Positions 58,301-64,000 of a stretch of DNA of 64,000 nucleotides are shown piece by piece. The stretch covers positions 2,232,001-2,296,000 of the forward strand of contig JAGVRJ010000001.1 in the NCBI GenBank assembly GCA_019059635.1, given 5' to 3'. The notes beneath the pieces are model-generated. The model was not told the DNA's origin and did not search any database. It saw nothing but the letters and a program-made list of their open reading frames with translations. This stretch comes from Proales similis (Eukaryota; Rotifera; Eurotatoria; Ploima; Proalidae). The position numbers and the translations under genes were made by a program. Position 1 is the first letter of the stretch. Each line of letters begins with the position of its first letter.

Positions 58301-59032
58301 CCTGTACAAGGCGGATACCTTTCGGCAAACCAGATTAAAAGACACCAAAGATGAGCAGTTCTGCTTGTGGAGCGTCACCATGCTCATAACGGTCATGATG
58401 TAGGCGTCCAAATTTTCATTGGCGAACGCATCGGCCATCGACTTGTCAGCAACGACCAGGACGCGAATTGACCACTCCTTGGACACTGATCTACTCGGAC
58501 GGGTCAGAGCTCGTCCGGATTTAGCCTGAAATTGAATCCGGTGCCAGCGATGGTCCGAGTCGACCGGTTCAACGATGAAAAGTGACGAGCCGTTGATCTC
58601 GACTAGTCCTCTCTTTGTTTGATTTCGACAAGTTTAACCGAGCTGCTTCGGTTTAACCCTTGAGAAGCTCACCATTCCATCGGAGAACGACACTGCCGCA
58701 ATATCGGTGTTATCTCCAGCGTAGTTCTCGAACAAACAATTTTGAGGCGCAGATGTGCGGACAAGAGCGCCGTGCCAAATGCGCTGCTCATTCCAAGTGC
58801 GCAACTCAACGTTGATAATGTTCAAATTGCACCAAGTCTCTGCACTTGCTCGACTCAGTGGAAAGAAGAGACTGGCGTTCAGTTGCTGGTCGCCTTGTAT
58901 TCGCACACTCACTTGAACATGATTAGATCGAAGAGCCGAGATGGCGCATTTTGAATTCAACTCACCGAATTCCGGCTTTTCAATCGCAGCCAAATTCAAA
59001 TGCAAACAGACCAACAGGCAAAGAAATTTCAT
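55333..59032 (-). CDS. ADAMTS-family secreted metalloprotease
   Basis: A multi-exon gene from ATG 59032 to the stop at 55333. The signal peptide [15 protein letters not shown] leads into a diverged prodomain. The reprolysin domain includes [32 protein letters not shown] and the zinc motif rebuilt across an intron, HELGHNLNAEH, with Met-turn YVMNTHL. A disintegrin-like domain follows ([26 protein letters not shown]), then TSP1-1 ([19 protein letters not shown]), a Cys-rich region with [18 protein letters not shown] and [17 protein letters not shown], a spacer ([12 protein letters not shown]), and two C-terminal TSP1 modules ([25 protein letters not shown]). Full ADAMTS order is present. It cleaves extracellular-matrix substrates; subfamily not assigned. 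Confidence 0.92.
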
Positions 59033-59725
59033 TTTTGCAAAGCAATCTGAGCATCGGCTTTCTTTGACGGCTCGTTGGGCATGAGCCGATCCGATGCTCA
59101 CTTGTCGGATGCAGACAAATGCGGTTAAGTTCAGGTTAAAAAAACAAGACAAGCCATCTAGCGTGGCTGCTGTTCTCAAAGTCTGTCGGACAATTGGCCT
59201 ATTGCTATGAACACCCTTATACTGCACCTCTTCTACTGCACGAAACGAAACCTCTGGTTCAATTTTAAGACAGATCGAGCGAACCAGCTCAGAGATTCTG
59301 TTCCCAGTTCGATTAAAAACCAGATAAGCCTCTAAAAAAATGCTGCTCAGTGGCAAGCATGAAAAGCTAAGCGACAATTGCCAACATTGCAAAAGCATTG
59401 CAAAGGCCCATCGATCGATCAAAATCAAACTCCTGAGAGGCAAACTGCTCAAAATTGGAGATCAAATTGAGCTGAGATTTCTTTACAGGCCAATTTGCCT
59501 CACCTTCGTTTCATTAATTTAATTTGATTCGATGCTCAAGTAAATCACGTGCGCAGAACATTGATAATGCGTCATATGATGTTGGCATTTCACTTCTATT
59601 TCAATTGTTACTTTTACTCCTCACCCTCAAGTCAAACAGGCAGCAAACAACCAAGTACTTGCTGCTGCAACCTTAAATCCGCATTTCATTGAGCAGTGTC
59701 AGCTCTATTCGCCAACAGTCTTATT
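59033..59725. other. Divergent ADAMTS / MROH1 region
   Basis: About 690 bp, AT-rich. A 60-codon plus-strand frame at 59340-59522 has no context and is not called. Confidence 0.5.
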
Positions 59726-62700
59726 ATGCACAAGAACACGGACCAATTTGAAAGTGAGCGTCTCAAGTTTACTTTAGGCCTCAGTTTAGTCAACTTTGTC
59801 CGTCTCGTAGACTTGCTCGTTGGTCTGCTCGAGTCGCTGGCCGATTCGTCGCCTCAGGTCAAACAGTCGGTAAAAGAGTCGATTGTGCGACTTGGCGAAC
59901 GCAAATGCCCCAACATCCTTCACGCGGCCATCGAGTTCCTGAGGAAACGGCTCGACAAGCTCAACGAGCCACACAAAGCCGCTCTGCTCAGCTCAGTCGA
60001 GAGCCTCATTCGTGAGTATCCGGACGCTGTAGAAACTGCTGATGCTTCTACCGAATGGATCGACATGTCCGCTACTCTCATGACTCAGGAAAAAGTAGCT
60101 CAGCACGTCTTAGTTGCTCTGACTCGGTCCCAATTGCTTCAATTCATTTAGAACGCCGAAAACAATCGGCCAAGCGAGCCGAACGCAGCTTCAAAACTTC
60201 TGGTCGCCCTTGGCAAACAGTTTTCCAAGCAAGTGTTCGAGCGAATCCAAGAGAACCTTAAGCCCGGCCAGCTGCCCCACATCCAAGTCTTGCACACACT
60301 TGCCGCTCTGGCCGAGTCGAATCGTAAGAAGCTCGTTTTCTATTCCAATCAATCGCAAGAGTGAAAACAAAAACCTTTGGCTTGGATTAGCGCTCAAAGT
60401 GGTCGTTTACCTTGACAATGTGATGAGCTCGCTGCTGCCTATGCTCGGAATGGCCAAAATCGACGCGTACAAAATCGCGTTCGCCCAAGGTAAATGCAGT
60501 TGCCGGCTGGCATGACCAAGACTTAAACGAATCGCCAAAGCATTTAGCAAATTCGCCGGCGCGATCATATTCTACGGGTCGAATCGCGATCAGGCGCCCG
60601 AGTCGAATATCGACCCCAAGAAGTTCGCCGGTCAAATTCATTCGGCGCATGAGATATTCTTCCACGTCTGGCTGAAGACCAACGAGCCCAGACTGAGACA
60701 AGAGCTCATCGAGGCGGTCGGCAGCTTTGTTTGCCTGTTCGAAAGTGAAAAGCTCGAGAGCGAGCTGCCCAAACTGTTGCCCGGGGTGATCGCTCTATTC
60801 AAGAAGCACTCGGACCATTTTATTGTCTCCCAGGTTGGTTCTCTCTTCTCCGGCAGTCTATGGCCCGCTGAGATTGTGCTTGGCATTTTAGGCTCTCTAC
60901 AACACCTTGAGCAGTGTGATGGCCTGTGAGAAGCAGCTCTTGTCCATGGACAACCTGTTCGAGCTGGTTGTCAAAGAGCTGTTTGCTCACGTACAAAACT
61001 GCCTCGAAATGATGAACAGCAAGAGAATCGACAGCGAGCAGGCAAGTTACTCAAGAGCCAACAACGAACTATTGCGCTGCTTCGCCAAACTAGGTTCCAC
61101 TCGAATTCGCGCGAATTCGCTTTTCTTCTTTTAACGGTCCCCGGTTGTAGCTGACAAGTATTCTGACCGACTGTTGCCGTTCTTGCTGTCAAAGTTCGAG
61201 CAGAACAATGAGAAGGCGCGAATTGCGTCGCTGTCCATCATCAGACACTTGGTCAACTCCTGCCAAGAGCAAATGGAGAACAAGAAGCAAATAGTCATCT
61301 CGGGCCTGCGAACTCTGCTTCCTGACGTGAACAACCGAGTAAGCCTCGTTTCGACCAATCGGTTGCGTGCCAATCAACTTCTCGTCTCAAATTCAAGATT
61401 CGAATTCAACTCCTCCAGACCATCATGGCCATGGCATATCACAATTATCTGCATTTGGAAGGCGGCCAGCTTCTGATTGAGTTCATCGTCAAATTGGCCT
61501 CATTGCCGGATGACCCCAAGACAGACGTGAGTCTCCTTACTTCATTTAGACTCTGCTCTTCTCTAAACAGAACCCAGAATGACGAACACAGCAACAAGAC
61601 CATTAGAGCGTCGGCCGAGAACGTCCTCACTCTGTTGGCGACCAGCATTCAGAACATGGACCAGCTGCTGTGGCCGGGCCTATTCGAATTCTTTCTAAAT
61701 GCCCAGTACTCGGATTCGATTGGTCTGCTGTGCAAGAGCTTGGCTCATATTGGCAAATTAAAACGAGAAGAGGGCTCGTCTGACTACGCGATTGATTTCA
61801 AAGACATGGTCAATCTGCCCAAGCCTGCCGAGATTCTCGCTCGTCTCCTTGTCTTGTGTGGAGTGCCTCAGCTCTCTTCAAACGAGCCCCGTGGACTCAG
61901 TGCCTTGAAGCTGATGATTCAGCTCTCGCCCAATCTTGACGCGTCAATTGTCGAACTGTGGGACAACGTTCTGCCCAAACTGCGAGTCAATCTGCAAGGT
62001 TCACTTTCTCCTCTCTGTCATTGTCTTCATCGTTTCTAAATCGAGCGGCCAAACGAGCAGAAAAGTCGAAAAGTGGAAAATTTGTGGCCAAAAACTGGGA
62101 AGAGCTGATCATGAAGCTTTTGTCCAACACTCTGGAGCACATTGAAGACGAGCAAAAGATAGCCGAGATCGCCACAGCGTTCGGACAGCAGATAGAACAG
62201 CTCTATTCAAACCGGAGCGAGGAAAAGGTTCGCACATTCACATTTTACTTTGTCCGAGCCATTGACTGACTTGACATTTATTGCTGTTGACAGCAATTTG
62301 CATTTAAATGTCTGGGCGTTGTGCTGAACAAGTCGAGCGGAAAGAACACAATTGACAAGCAGTTGGACATCATGTTCAACTCGGCCGACCATCGAAGCCA
62401 GGAAGAGCGCGAGGTTCTAAATTTAGACGCTAAATGGCCTTGAGCCCAATCTCATGCTGGGCCAACATTCAAGGGCCTGTCAATCGGCTATGGCTACACA
62501 GCTGCTGCCCACTTGGACACAGTTCTACTCAAGCTCGAGTCGCTGACCAAAGCAGAAAGCAAACGGTCCGGCGGCGGCATATTCTCTGCCTTGCTGAAGG
62601 ACAAGGGCGCCGATTCAGAAAAGACCAAAGCGAGCATTGTGCTCGCCTACGCCTACTGCACATTCTATGCGCCGCGAGATTTGATCATCTCCCGTCTGGA

Positions 62701-64000
62701 GGCGAATATCCTGAGAAGCTTCAGCTCAATAGCCTCGGCCAACATAAAGGCAAGCTGCCTCATTTCGTCTCTCTTCGACTCGGGCTCGTCAGACGCTTTC
62801 ACTTAAAGGAGCTCATTCTAAAGCAAAATGTGCTCAAAAGCCTTGAGATCATCACCCGATGCATGCATGCGGATAATCTGAAAAAGGATTTTCACTTTTC
62901 ATACAAATCTTCGATTTTCAACTTGACCATGGTCTGTGAGCAAAGCAGCCAAACTTGTCTGGACTTGAATTAACTCTGCGTTTCAATTTGATTAAGAATT
63001 TGATGAATGCCGAGAGTGGCCGCGTCCTGAGCAACGAAGTCAAAGCCATGAGCTACAAAGTAGCCGCCAATATTGTGTGAGTTGAACGTGTCTGCTGCCT
63101 GTGCGACCTCCTGATCAATGCTCAATGTTTAAGCCGACTCAATCCGGAGTTGAACGAAAGCGAGCGCAATCAGCTCATCAAATCGTCGATCAGCGGCTTT
63201 TTCACTTTACAGCCGCCTAGCAAAGAACCGAATGAGACGAAGCTTCACGAAGAGGCCGCGTCCAATCTCGACTTGCTCTTGTCGACCATAATCGAACGCA
63301 GTCCGAACAGCGAAGGACTCTCGAATCTTTTTGACTTTCTCGAGCCATGGTTCACTTCGGTGCATGACCACGAACGATCGAGATCAATCAGAGCGTTCAG
63401 AAGTCTTTTAGAGAACTACATGAACCACAGACGGCAGTCAAGCGAGTTGCCCGAGGGACCATCATTGAGCCGATTTGGACTCATGCTCGGCAGTCTTGTG
63501 TCCAGAAGCGTAGATCCGACGCCCGAGATTAGAGAATTCACCATCGACATTTCAAAGCTTCTGCTGCAAATAAAAAACGAAAAGACGAGCGAAGACGAGT
63601 TCAAACCGTTGGCCGAGCAACTCGACTCTTTGAAGCAGAAACTGAGCAAAACCGACTCGAACATTCTGCTCTCGGCCGTGAACGAGTTCGCCAAGGTAAC
63701 CACCTCGCCTCGTCAGCATCTTGAAGCAAACACCCGATCTGAGGCAAAATTCAGATTCTGTGCCGAGTCATACCGGACCATGGCGAGCTGATCGAGTTCA
63801 TCGACAAGCTGATCAACAGTTTGCTCGACGTTCAATCGCACTGCTCAAGCGCCAGCTGCATATTCCTCAACTATTTCATCAAAAATCGAGGCAGTGAGTT
63901 TGGCAACGAGGTAACCGGGCCATTGCAAGTCGAACGATAGATCGATAAACTTAACGGCTTAATCAAGGTCGAAGATCTGCTCACCAAGCTGCATGCTAAA
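59726..64000 (+). CDS. MROH1: Maestro HEAT-like repeat protein 1 (partial, 3' end beyond window)
   Basis: Starts MHKNTDQFE, then across a short intron LLVGLLESLADSSPQVKQSV, a typical MROH1 opening. Many exons follow with HEAT-like helical repeats: VFERIQENLKPGQLPHIQVL, VYLDNVMSSLLPMLGM, LYNTLSSVMACEKQLL, DRLLPFLLSKFEQNNEKARI, YLHLEGGQLLIEFIVKLAS and LRVNL. It is almost all alpha-helical and continues past base 64000. MROH1 is a large (human about 1640 residues) HEAT protein linked to lysosomes. The family assignment rests on the repeat pattern and the N-terminus. Several exon borders are short introns of about 50-70 nt. Confidence 0.85.

Overview
The window is nuclear DNA from a gene-dense, compact-genome animal. 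The evidence is spliced protein genes with mostly 40-90 nt GT-AG introns, animal-specific families (ADAMTS, DAXX, DYRK1/minibrain, PTB, ZDHHC17/HIP14, Tamalin/CYTIP, WAP and EGF proteins, an amidated neuropeptide-like precursor), eukaryotic tRNA-Asp genes and AATAAA signals. About two dozen genes lie in 64 kb on both strands. I cannot fix the phylum. This architecture is what is reported for miniaturised or compact bilaterians, but no single feature decides the lineage. All names come from reading translations against remembered family motifs; no search was run.

Layout. 1-1186 is non-coding. 1187-3501 (+) is a coiled-coil gene with a CEP162-like N-terminus, followed by tRNA-Asp. 3.8-5.5 kb holds two tandem secreted WAP genes (-). 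DRG2 (+, 6.0-7.6) converges on CC2D1/Lgd (-, 7.7-9.9). Then come GPHR/GPR89 (-) and mevalonate kinase (-), only 91 bp apart, and a second identical tRNA-Asp. PTBP (-, 13.9-16.9) is divergent from DAXX (+, 17.4-19.5). On the minus strand follow a coiled-coil gene (19.9-22.8), sideroflexin-5 (23.0-24.3), DYRK1/minibrain (24.9-27.4) and two adjacent single-pass EGF genes (28.2-30.2).

Right half. Cystathionine beta-synthase (+, 32.1-34.1) sits between large non-coding blocks. A neuropeptide-like precursor with a TATA/Inr promoter is at 36.2-36.8 (+). TPP2 (-) spans 37.5-42.0. A Tamalin/CYTIP-like PDZ gene (+, 43.5-44.9) converges on mitochondrial GatC (-), followed by ZDHHC17 (-, 46.0-48.5), a 70-codon orphan (-, 49.9), IPMK (+, 51.0-52.2), a proline-rich exon (-, 53.1-54.4), an ADAMTS protease (-, 55.3-59.0) and MROH1 (+), which runs off the right edge.

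The genes do not form one pathway; most are housekeeping or signalling genes packed together. The most informative observations are a 34-nt PTBP exon whose skipping would cause a near-immediate stop, matching the known PTB autoregulatory exon; an apparent 46-nt AT-AC intron in the same gene; an unassigned amidated-peptide precursor; an operon-like MVK-GPHR pair; and several junctions (GC-AG introns, a possible 19-nt intron) that suggest relaxed splice rules or sequence errors.
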